Assembly: GCA_017412025.1 (NCBI GenBank)
Contig: JAFQOY010000095.1
Location: 1-6,777, forward strand
Direction of reading: 5' to 3'
DNA: 6,777 nt
Source of the DNA: Clostridia bacterium
GTDB taxonomy: Bacteria > Bacillota_A > Clostridia > Christensenellales > Aristaeellaceae
Shown here in pieces: positions 1-5,502 of this stretch (the first letter of the stretch is position 1; the number at the start of each line of letters is the position of its first letter). The notes under the pieces were generated by a model. That model had not been told where the DNA came from, ran no database searches, and saw nothing but the letters and a program-made list of their open reading frames with translations. Position numbers and translations under genes: made by a program.

Positions 1-88
1 AACCCTGCGCGGGATGGCTATGGAAAAATGGCAAAATGCGCCCCGACCTCCCGTTTGAATAAATCCATGCAATCTTCCGGTTCGCAGC

Positions 89-119
89 ATGATATATACA
101 GTCGATTTTATGATATAAT
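89..119 (+). promoter_or_regulatory. Probable extended -10 promoter of the GH51 gene
   Basis: A TATAAT hexamer at 114-119 is preceded by TG one base upstream (111-112), giving the extended -10 motif TGATATAAT. No good TTGACA-like -35 lies 16-18 bp upstream, which is common for extended -10 promoters. The 8-mer ATGATATA occurs at 89-96 and again at 110-117, a 21-bp period of about two helical turns. That could be a pair of regulator half-sites or simply AT-rich repetition. The implied transcript has a leader of roughly 50 nt before the start codon at 175. Confidence 0.6.
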
Positions 120-157
120 CTATACAAATACCAATCTGCGCAGCAGAAAAACAAATC

Positions 158-165
158 AGAAAGGA
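158..165 (+). promoter_or_regulatory. Ribosome-binding site that sets the GH51 start
   Basis: AGAAAGGA lies 9 nt before the ATG at 175. The same frame stays open upstream to an ATG at 28, but that ATG lies ahead of the -10 element at 114-119 and its extra 49 residues resemble nothing in GH51. The ribosome-binding site therefore supports the start at 175. Confidence 0.7.
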
Positions 166-174
166 CGCCTGTAT

Positions 175-1719
175 ATGCCGAAGAATGACGAAACGTTCTC
201 CTCCAAAGAAGCGCAGAATCCGATGCGCCTTCACGTCACGCCCGACCGCATCCTCTTCAAGCGCGATCCCATGCTTTACGGCCATTTTCTGGAGCATTTC
301 CATCGCCAGATCTATGGCGGCGTCTTCGATCCCACCTCTCCCTTTGCCGATGAGGATGGCTTCCGCACGGATGTGCTGGATGCACTCAGAAAGATCCGCA
401 CACCCATCATCCGCTGGCCGGGCGGATGCTTTGTATCCAGCTACAACTGGAAAAAGGGCGTCGGGCCGAATCGCCGGCCCGTCTTTGACAAGGCCTGGCG
501 GGTTGAAGAGCCCAATACCTTCGGCACGGACGAGTTCATCAGGCTCTGCCGAAAGCTTGGCTGCGAGCCCTACATCTGCACCAACGCGGGCACCGGAAGC
601 GCGGAAGAGATGAGCGACTGGGTGGAATACTGCAACCTCAAAAACGAAGGCGAATACGCGCGCATGCGCATCGCCAATGGATACGAAGCGCCGCACAGCG
701 TCAAATACTGGAGCGTGGGCAATGAAAACTGGGGCGGTCACGAGATCGGCGCAAAGGACACGGCGGAATGGGGCCGTCTGGTGCGCGAATCCGCCAAGAT
801 GATCAAGCATGTGGATCCGTCCACCAGCCTCACCGCCGCGGCGCTTGTCGATCTTGACTGGAACGTGAATCTGCTGCGCACCAGTGCCGACCGGCTGGAG
901 TGGATCTCCATCCATCAGTACTGGGATCACGTCTGGAACACAAACGATCTCGCTCCCTATGCGCGCTGCATGGCATACACTGCGGAGCTTGAGACCGACA
1001 TCAACAAGGTTCGCGGCCTTCTGACCGCGATGGGCCTTGAAAAGCGCATTCGCATCGCCTTTGACGAATGGAACCTGCGCGGATGGTATCATCCCAACGT
1101 ACATACCACCTATCAGGGCAGAACGCCGGAAGAATACATCCTTCCCCGGGACGACAATGACCTCAACGCCAGCTACACCATGGCCGACGCCGTCTTCTCC
1201 GCCTGCTTCCTCAATACCCTGCTTCGCAACGCCGATATCGTTGGCATGGCCAACTTTGCGCCCGTTGTCAACACGCGCGGCGCCATCTTCACACATCCCG
1301 GCGGAATCGTGCTGCGCACCACATACCACGTGTTTGACATGTACGCCAATCTCATGGGTGATACGGTCATTGACAGCTGGATCCGGAATATGGAACCCTA
1401 TAAAACCCCCGGACGCGAAGGCGAAGTCATTGTCGACTGCATCGACTGTGTTGCTACGCTTCATTCTGACACAGGCATCATCGCCATTGCCTGCGTCAAC
1501 AAGCACGAAACAGAGGATCGCGAAATCACGCTTGAACTTCCCTTCAAGGGCAGCGTAACCGTCACCTCGCTGACCGGCCATTCTGCCGATGATTATAACG
1601 ACATTGACCGCGACAACGTACATCCTTATGACAACCCGGACGCCGTTTTGGCTTGCAGCGAAAATACGCTGATTGTCAGGCTTCCTGCACACTCCGTGAA
1701 TGTGATTCAGATCAAATAA
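175..1719 (+). CDS. abfA: GH51 alpha-L-arabinofuranosidase (intracellular)
   Basis: This 514-residue enzyme should release terminal alpha-L-arabinofuranosyl groups from arabinoxylan or arabinan oligosaccharides in the cytoplasm. It has no signal peptide or membrane segment. The catalytic (beta/alpha)8 barrel shows GH51 hallmarks: YGHFLEH near residues 35-41, RWPGGCF at 80-86, SVGNENWG with the expected acid/base Glu184, and IAFDEWN with the expected nucleophile Glu298. A C-terminal beta-sandwich of roughly 130 residues completes the fold. The length matches the usual ~500 residues, and no frame damage is seen. The start at 175 is chosen from the ribosome-binding site and the position of the promoter. 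The gene stands alone, ends in TAA, and is convergent with spo0A. No transporter or regulator for arabinose is in view, so substrate preference is inferred from family only. Some GH51 members act on other glycans. The symbol follows Bacillus usage and is not proof of orthology. Confidence 0.93.
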   Translation: MPKNDETFSSKEAQNPMRLHVTPDRILFKRDPMLYGHFLEHFHRQIYGGVFDPTSPFADEDGFRTDVLDALRKIRTPIIRWPGGCFVSSYNWKKGVGPNRRPVFDKAWRVEEPNTFGTDEFIRLCRKLGCEPYICTNAGTGSAEEMSDWVEYCNLKNEGEYARMRIANGYEAPHSVKYWSVGNENWGGHEIGAKDTAEWGRLVRESAKMIKHVDPSTSLTAAALVDLDWNVNLLRTSADRLEWISIHQYWDHVWNTNDLAPYARCMAYTAELETDINKVRGLLTAMGLEKRIRIAFDEWNLRGWYHPNVHTTYQGRTPEEYILPRDDNDLNASYTMADAVFSACFLNTLLRNADIVGMANFAPVVNTRGAIFTHPGGIVLRTTYHVFDMYANLMGDTVIDSWIRNMEPYKTPGREGEVIVDCIDCVATLHSDTGIIAIACVNKHETEDREITLELPFKGSVTVTSLTGHSADDYNDIDRDNVHPYDNPDAVLACSENTLIVRLPAHSVNVIQIK

Positions 1720-1876
1720 GCATTCCAGAGGCCGCGCTTCTCTGCGCCGGAATTGCAGATCGTTCGTTCCGGTATACGGAATGCGATATAGAACGGCGCA
1801 AGGGCCGGAAGCAAGCGGTATGTTCTCTATTTCATTGTCATTCTTTTCGTCGTTATCATACTGCTCGGAACGCAAA

Positions 1877-1934
1877 ATCCCTTTCTCTGGCATCTGTCCG
1901 GAGAAAGGGATCCTTTCATTTATCACATTTTTAT
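1877..1934. terminator. Bidirectional Rho-independent terminator
   Basis: The left arm ATCCCTTTCTCTGG (1877-1890) pairs with CCGGAGAAAGGGAT (1898-1911), with one G-T wobble, around a 7-nt loop. On the + strand it is followed by a T-rich but interrupted tail reaching ATTTTTATTG, suited to the GH51 transcript. On the - strand the hairpin is followed by TTTTGCG, so it could also stop transcripts of spo0A. A shared terminator fits the convergent arrangement. It sits about 160 nt past the GH51 stop. Confidence 0.85.
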
Positions 1935-2034
1935 TGAATGCGCTTAACACACGCTTTGTATAATCTCCACAATACCTGTATACTTTCTCATTACTCTGAG
2001 AATCTAGTCAGCAACACATCATGGTATACTTCTA

Positions 2035-2078
2035 TATCGGTTTATTTGTTGGCTTATGATCAATTCTATCGGTTTATT
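2035..2078. repeat. 12-bp direct repeat, 32-bp period
   Basis: TATCGGTTTATT occurs at 2035-2046 and again at 2067-2078, exactly 32 bp apart (about three helical turns). The unit is not palindromic. Between the copies lies a 20-mer that resembles part of the spo0A 3' end. No role is evident; it might be a pair of protein-binding sites or chance in AT-rich DNA. Confidence 0.6.
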
Positions 2079-2128
2079 CATGCAGGATTCATCCTTCTTT
2101 TTCTCCCGACATACCACTTTTTGAGCTA

Positions 2129-2227
2129 TTACGCAGATTCCTTGATCCTTAGCCTATCACTGACAAGCGCGATAAACTCCCCATTCGTCGGCTTATCATC
2201 AAGACTGCACACATTCCGCCCAAACGC
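2129..2227 (-). pseudogene. spo0A: Orphaned 3' end of spo0A beyond the in-frame TAG
   Basis: Immediately after the TAG at 2228-2230, the same frame continues for 32 codons to a TAA at 2129-2131. The translation contains KPTNGEFIALVSDRLR, which closely matches the family's KPTNSEFIAM-ADKLR region, and begins AFG, matching the family's -FG- after helix E. Read together with the upstream frame, the protein would be 261 residues counting the TAG codon, close to the 267 of B. subtilis Spo0A. This stretch is therefore the native C-terminus, not random sequence. It is translated only if the TAG is suppressed or recoded. Some positions differ from the usual sequence (Arg where Tyr is usual after FG), which may be divergence or relaxed constraint. 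Confidence 0.9.
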
Positions 2228-2914
2228 CTAGTCAAGCGCCTCGATCCTGCCTCTATTCCATGCGACCTCAATCGCGTGCCGGATCGCCCGTTCCACCTTG
2301 CTGCTCGTCGTCCCAAACCGGTGCGCAATGCCTGGATACAATTCCTTCGTAATTCTTCCCATCAGATCCGGATTATCGATGACCATCTTCACCGCCTCGC
2401 GCAGGTACTGATAGCCCTTGATATGTGCAGGGATACCGACAGTCAGGAAGAGATTGGCAATCCTCTCCTCCAGCGTATCTGCATCCGATTCTCCGCGTTC
2501 ACGGATAAACCGCGCCTGTATCGCTTCCGCTTTTCCATACTCGCCCGCCGTTTCAAGGATTCTCTGCGCAAGAATCGAAAAGTCAAAGGGCTTGACCATA
2601 TAATAGCTTGCGCCGAGGTTAACAGCCCTTGCGATAAAGTCGTCTCTGCTCAGCGCTGTCAGCGCGATGACGCTCGGCCGCCTGCTCAATTCGATCGTCG
2701 CCAGCTTTTCCATCACGCCGTATCCGTCCATCTGAGGCATAATCATATCGCAGACCAGCACATCCGGCTCAGTTTCCTGCACAAGTTTGATCGTTTCAAG
2801 GCCATTTGCCGCCTTTCCAACAATCTCAATCCCTTCCTGATCGGACAGAAACTGAACAAGCATGTCCCTCAGCTGCGTATTGTCATCCGCCACAACTACC
2901 CGAACTGTATCCAT
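2228..2914 (-). CDS. spo0A: Sporulation transcription factor Spo0A, truncated by in-frame TAG
   Basis: Spo0A is the phosphorelay response regulator that starts sporulation when its receiver is phosphorylated. From the chosen start the frame codes 228 residues. The receiver (about 1-122) has the acidic pair Asp10-Asp11, phospho-acceptor Asp56 in VCDMIMP, Thr86 and Lys108 in VKPFD. A linker (about 123-147) leads to the DNA-binding domain, which contains VGIPAHIKGYQYLREA, ITKELYP and the recognition-helix region TTSSKVERAIRHAIEVAW, all near-identical to the family. The frame then stops at TAG in place of codon 229, before the last 32 residues of the domain, which survive downstream in frame. Three consecutive ATGs open the frame (2920, 2917, 2914). 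The third sits 6 nt after GGAGGG and is preferred. A good promoter lies upstream. The usual spo0A neighbour spoIVB is absent here, so this might be a second copy. Identity is certain; the state of the 3' end is not. Confidence 0.95.
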   Translation of the reverse strand: MDTVRVVVADDNTQLRDMLVQFLSDQEGIEIVGKAANGLETIKLVQETEPDVLVCDMIMPQMDGYGVMEKLATIELSRRPSVIALTALSRDDFIARAVNLGASYYMVKPFDFSILAQRILETAGEYGKAEAIQARFIRERGESDADTLEERIANLFLTVGIPAHIKGYQYLREAVKMVIDNPDLMGRITKELYPGIAHRFGTTSSKVERAIRHAIEVAWNRGRIEALD

Positions 2915-2920
2915 CATCAT

Positions 2921-2926
2921 CCCTCC
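2921..2926 (-). promoter_or_regulatory. Ribosome-binding site choosing the third ATG of spo0A
   Basis: On the minus strand GGAGGG is directly followed by ATGATGATG. The first ATG abuts the Shine-Dalgarno sequence, so it is sterically unlikely. The third (2914-2912) has a 6-nt spacing and gives the N-terminus MDTVRVVVADDN, which aligns with other Spo0A proteins. Confidence 0.8.
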
Positions 2927-2965
2927 ATAATAACTCCAATTTGTATATTTACATCCATCTCATAC

Positions 2966-2994
2966 ATCATATCACAGTCCATTTTATATGTAAA
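2966..2994 (-). promoter_or_regulatory. Probable SigA-type promoter of spo0A
   Basis: On the minus strand TTTACA (2994-2989) is separated by exactly 17 bp from TATGAT (2971-2966), and TG sits one base before the -10. The match to the vegetative consensus is good. I found no SigH-like promoter and no 0A box (TGTCGAA or its complement) in the spacer, although both commonly accompany spo0A in Bacillus. Their absence is an observation from reading only. The remaining spacer up to 3091 shows nothing else I can support. Confidence 0.65.
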
Positions 2995-3091
2995 TATCTA
3001 ATTATGTATTATTTCTGTCATTACACCACGAGGCGCGTTTTTTGATGTCCAACGCTATATCATACGCGAAAAAGAGCATTTTAGAAGCAAA

Positions 3092-3115
3092 TCAGGCGGC
3101 CTTTCGGCCGCCTGA
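3092..3115 (-). terminator. Hairpin terminator after the ADP-ribosylglycohydrolase gene
   Basis: A perfect 10-bp inverted repeat (TCAGGCGGCC at 3092-3101, GGCCGCCTGA at 3106-3115) encloses a loop that reads GAAA on the minus strand, a stable GNRA tetraloop. It begins 13 nt after the TGA of the ADP-ribosylglycohydrolase gene. The following minus-strand tail, TTTGCTTCT, is only moderately T-rich, so termination may be incomplete and some transcripts could run into spo0A. Confidence 0.75.
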
Positions 3116-3128
3116 AACGTCTGATTTT

Positions 3129-4598
3129 TCATTCGCAGCAAGATGCGCGGATTTTCTCTCTCACGCGCATCAGCGTCTTTCCATACAGATTCCGTGCCGG
3201 GCGCTCGCTGCATGCGCTGCATGCGCATCTGCCCCACTCATTGTCGTGCGCGCCCGTCGTATCGTAGATGATCTCCATGCTTCCGGTATCAAGCAGCCTT
3301 TGCGCAAGCGCCGCGTTCTGTTCGTATTTGGCCAGCACGACGCGCTCGAGCGCCTTTTCCTGTTCGCCCGATTCCCATCCATCCCGCGGCGGCAGCTGTT
3401 TGATCAGCCTTCTGGCCTGATGCGCATTGAGCGCGGCAAACTGCTTCCTGAATTCCCAGCAAACGCCCTGCGCCAGATATGCCGCGGCAGCATTGCCATA
3501 GACAATCCCATCCAGTTCAATCATGCAGGCCGCCTTAAGCGCCATATGCGCATACTCGCCGGTGAAACTGTCAATTGCCTGCTTTTTCTTTTTCACGCCC
3601 GTCAGCGCTTCATGGAGCGCATCCGCAATCCGGATGATCAACTCTTTGTTTTTGAGCTTTTCAAGCCACGATTCCGGAATCGACCGGCGGCCATATATGA
3701 CGCCCGCAAGCGAACCCGCAACCGCAGCGGTCGTGTCCGTATCCTCTCCGAGGTTTACCGCCCTGAGCACGCATGCCGCATAGCTGTCCGTCGTCAGCAG
3801 ACACCAGAGCGCCGCATGGAGCGTATGCATGACATAGCCCGAGGAGCCGATCCTGCTTTCATCATAACCTGCCAACTCGTGCGGATGGATAAACATGCCG
3901 TCGCGGCTCATCTCTTCTGCAAACTGTCCGCCCATCGCCAGATAGGCCTGCCTGGCGCGCTCAAACCCGCGGGCGCATACGTCCAGCAGCGTATCCTCCA
4001 CCCCTCTATGTATCCAGGCGTCAAGAATCAGCGTATAGATACCGCAGCAGATCAGCCCGCGCTCATGCGCATGCGTCAGGCTTGCCGTGCGATGCACCGG
4101 ATCAAGAAAAGCTTCCGGATGCCGTTCATCATACTGCGCCTTCAGGCACTGCATCAGCGACACCGGAAAAATGCGCATCAGCGCGCCGTTGCCGTTTCCG
4201 TATTCGCCCGCGTCGCCGCAGTCCGCCGCATCCAGCCCCATTTCGAAGCGCTCAATCGCTTTTCTCGTGGAAATGCCGATGTCAAAGCGCACGCCGGTCG
4301 CGGTATACTGTGCATGCGACTTCCACGCGGAGAACTTTTTCATCATGTCCTCCGGGTTGAATCCCTTGACGAGGCTGTCTGCACAGCAGAGCGCCATAGA
4401 GGTGTCGTCCGACCAGCTGCCCTCCGCCTGATTGTATGTGCCATAGCCGATCATGTCCACAGCAGGCCTTCTGGTCATCTGCGCGCGCGTCAGAAACTCG
4501 TACGGAACGCCAAGCGCATCACCGACAGCAAGGCCGAGCAGCCCATCCAGCGCCAGGTTTTCAGACGTCATATTCACCTTTCCCGTTTCGCCACTCAT
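3129..4598 (-). CDS. ADP-ribosylglycohydrolase (DraG family) with C-terminal NADAR-like domain
   Basis: This is a 489-residue fusion. Residues about 14-335 are a DraG/ARH-type ADP-ribosylglycohydrolase, which removes ADP-ribose using two Mg ions. GLAVGDALGVPYEF lies at 22-35, the metal-binding WSDDT at 62-66, GNGALMR at 136-142, THAH at 175-178 and the metal-binding GEDTDTT at 284-290. All expected metal ligands are present, so this half is probably active. Residues about 344-484 resemble the NADAR (YbiA/DUF1768) fold: IELDGIVYGNAAAAY, a DGWE region, VLAKYEQNAAL, LLDTG, NEWG and ARNLYGKTLMRVRE. Several usual NADAR residues are missing, notably the Glu and Lys of the NAExAFQAQK-type motif. No signal peptide is seen, so the protein is cytoplasmic. 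An alternative start at Met10 (4571), with AAAGG 5 nt upstream, gives an N-terminus more typical of the family. The target is unknown. The gene has its own promoter and terminator. Confidence 0.92.
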   Translation of the reverse strand: MSGETGKVNMTSENLALDGLLGLAVGDALGVPYEFLTRAQMTRRPAVDMIGYGTYNQAEGSWSDDTSMALCCADSLVKGFNPEDMMKKFSAWKSHAQYTATGVRFDIGISTRKAIERFEMGLDAADCGDAGEYGNGNGALMRIFPVSLMQCLKAQYDERHPEAFLDPVHRTASLTHAHERGLICCGIYTLILDAWIHRGVEDTLLDVCARGFERARQAYLAMGGQFAEEMSRDGMFIHPHELAGYDESRIGSSGYVMHTLHAALWCLLTTDSYAACVLRAVNLGEDTDTTAAVAGSLAGVIYGRRSIPESWLEKLKNKELIIRIADALHEALTGVKKKKQAIDSFTGEYAHMALKAACMIELDGIVYGNAAAAYLAQGVCWEFRKQFAALNAHQARRLIKQLPPRDGWESGEQEKALERVVLAKYEQNAALAQRLLDTGSMEIIYDTTGAHDNEWGRCACSACSERPARNLYGKTLMRVREKIRASCCE

Positions 4599-4642
4599 CC
4601 TGCGTTCCCCTTCCTTTCCGTTCCCGGTGATTCATGGCATTC

Positions 4643-4671
4643 ATTATACCATACTTTTGCGTCCGCGTCAG
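4643..4671 (-). promoter_or_regulatory. Probable promoter of the ADP-ribosylglycohydrolase gene
   Basis: On the minus strand TATAAT (4648-4643) is preceded by TGG, giving an extended -10. CTGACG (4671-4666), a 4/6 match to TTGACA, lies 17 bp upstream. The start codon is about 45 nt downstream. The promoter sits in the gap after yunB, where no convincing terminator is visible, so the gene may be transcribed both from here and by read-through from yunB. Confidence 0.65.
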
Positions 4672-4700
4672 TCTCCTCTCAGGAGAATTCCGCCGAAGCG

Positions 4701-5378
4701 TCACTGCACCAGATTCAGTTCCTCTTCGCCAAGATTGTAGCCAACAAAGCCCTCCGGCACTGCGCCGACGATGATCGATTCAGCGACAAGCATGTTGGCG
4801 GATACATTCGTCGTCTTCGCACCTGCCGGAATGACGATCCGCACGCTCGCCTCAACCTGCAGGTATACCTTGTGCCTCGTCTGGTTGATGCCGCACGCCT
4901 CAAACTCCGTGGCAAAATCCGTGCTGATGGAGCCGACCGGCACAATGGACACCGGAATCCCCGGCCCGCTTCCGGCCAGAATGGTCAGTCCGAGCGCTGC
5001 GCCAAGCGGTACCGTCACCCGCTCGCTGGACATCGCCTCCAGCCTGCGCTGCGCCGCCTGCCCCGCCCTGTGCGCAAGCTGGTTCATGCGCATCGTATTG
5101 GCGGAAAGCAGCGCCACCTGTCCCCGCTGATCCATGCGCACGTTCATCAGGTCGTCATAGCCAACGCCGTCGCCCAGCGCGTCCGCCAGCGCAAGGGTGA
5201 GCACCTGCTGCGCCATCGCCGTGCTGCGCGCCTGCGCAAGCGCAAACACCATGGGCTTAAAATTCCTGTCCGCCAGCAGGAAGAGTGCAGAAAACAGCAG
5301 AGCCGCCATTAGCAAACGCCTGCAAAGCCTTCTTCTTCTCACATGCCGCACAAGTTTTTTCATCTGATCGGCAGTCAT
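4701..5378 (-). CDS. yunB: Sporulation protein YunB
   Basis: This 225-residue protein matches the YunB family, a SigE-controlled mother-cell protein needed for efficient spore formation in Bacillus subtilis, with biochemical role unknown. A positively charged N-terminus (KKLVRHVRRRR) precedes one membrane segment at about 21-36, so the rest is predicted to lie outside the cytoplasmic face. The conserved core is VTVPLGAALG (121-130), GSGPGIPVSIVPVGS (136-150), TDFATEFEACGINQTRHKVY (153-172) and AESIIVGAVPEGFV (199-212), all in the expected order. The start is supported by GGGAGGG 5 nt upstream. B. subtilis YunB is slightly longer (about 254 residues). The gene is divergent from the penicillin-binding protein gene and ends in TGA, 102 bp before the next gene on the same strand. 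The sequence is intact, so the sporulation programme is not obviously decaying here. Confidence 0.93.
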   Translation of the reverse strand: MTADQMKKLVRHVRRRRLCRRLLMAALLFSALFLLADRNFKPMVFALAQARSTAMAQQVLTLALADALGDGVGYDDLMNVRMDQRGQVALLSANTMRMNQLAHRAGQAAQRRLEAMSSERVTVPLGAALGLTILAGSGPGIPVSIVPVGSISTDFATEFEACGINQTRHKVYLQVEASVRIVIPAGAKTTNVSANMLVAESIIVGAVPEGFVGYNLGEEELNLVQ

Positions 5379-5383
5379 TTGAT

Positions 5384-5390
5384 CCCTCCC
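5384..5390 (-). promoter_or_regulatory. Ribosome-binding site of yunB, with a weak SigE-like -10 upstream
   Basis: GGGAGGG on the minus strand lies 5 nt before the ATG at 5378-5376 and fixes the start. Further upstream CATATAAG (about 5405-5398) loosely resembles the SigE -10 element CATACAAT, which would suit a YunB gene, but I find no matching -35, so SigE control is only a guess from the family. Confidence 0.6.
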
Positions 5391-5451
5391 AGCGTCTTAT
5401 ATGCAAAATGAACCGCATTTCCGCTTTTCTGATGCGAAACGACCCATTGTG

Positions 5452-5460
5452 TGATATAAT
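5452..5460 (+). promoter_or_regulatory. Extended -10 promoter of the penicillin-binding protein gene
   Basis: TGATATAAT at 5452-5460 is an extended -10 identical to that of the GH51 gene (111-119). No clear -35 is visible. The start codon is about 42 nt downstream. The promoter lies in the divergent spacer shared with yunB. Confidence 0.6.
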
Positions 5461-5490
5461 AGATTGATCGATTGTTCCCTTAACCCTGTA

Positions 5491-5496
5491 AGGAGG
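5491..5496 (+). promoter_or_regulatory. Consensus ribosome-binding site of the penicillin-binding protein gene
   Basis: A perfect AGGAGG lies 6 nt before the ATG at 5503 and decides the start of this reading frame, which runs off the window. Confidence 0.85.
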
Positions 5497-5502
5497 AAGA
5501 AC

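Larger units (their letters stand above)
1720..2128. other. Convergent intergenic region between GH51 gene and spo0A
   Basis: About 410 bp lie between the GH51 stop and the end of the spo0A reading frame. I see no supportable gene: open frames here lack ribosome-binding sites and recognisable products. The first part is GC-rich and can form small hairpins, for example CCGGAA at 1747-1752 with TTCCGG at 1767-1772, or TTCCG at 1767-1771 with CGGAA at 1777-1781. It is followed by a strong terminator hairpin (1877-1911) and an AT-rich stretch with a 12-bp direct repeat (2035-2046 and 2067-2078). A hydrophobic reading frame at 1816-1875 has no start codon and is discussed among the findings. Confidence 0.6.

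Noticed and set aside
1..62. Possible C-terminal tail of an upstream + strand gene (two other frames stop at 56-58 and 60-62)
   Set aside because: Only about 19 codons are visible in each frame, and neither translation carries a motif I recognise, so neither can be told from chance.
28..174. N-terminal extension of the GH51 gene to an ATG at 28
   Set aside because: The ATG lies upstream of the likely -10 element at 114-119 and has no ribosome-binding site. The extra 49 residues include AT-rich promoter sequence and do not resemble GH51, while the ATG at 175 has a good site.
1720..1876. A possible small structured RNA downstream of the GH51 gene
   Set aside because: Short inverted repeats are present, but they are mutually exclusive and short, there is no promoter directly upstream, and no known RNA family is recognisable. 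It is better explained as a 3' untranslated region.
1938..2231. A 97-codon + strand frame in the convergent spacer
   Set aside because: It starts within AT-rich intergenic DNA without a ribosome-binding site, and overlaps the conserved spo0A tail on the other strand. Its composition is that of translated T-rich noncoding DNA.
2276..3001. A 241-codon + strand frame opposite spo0A
   Set aside because: It is a shadow of the well-supported spo0A gene, with no motif and no ribosome-binding site.
3042..5312. A 756-codon open frame on the + strand covering both the ADP-ribosylglycohydrolase and yunB genes
   Set aside because: It is antisense to two genes with clear family motifs. Its translation is rich in Arg, His and Ala, as expected from the reverse of GC-biased codons, has no recognisable domain, and lacks a ribosome-binding site. 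The open length is a product of base composition.
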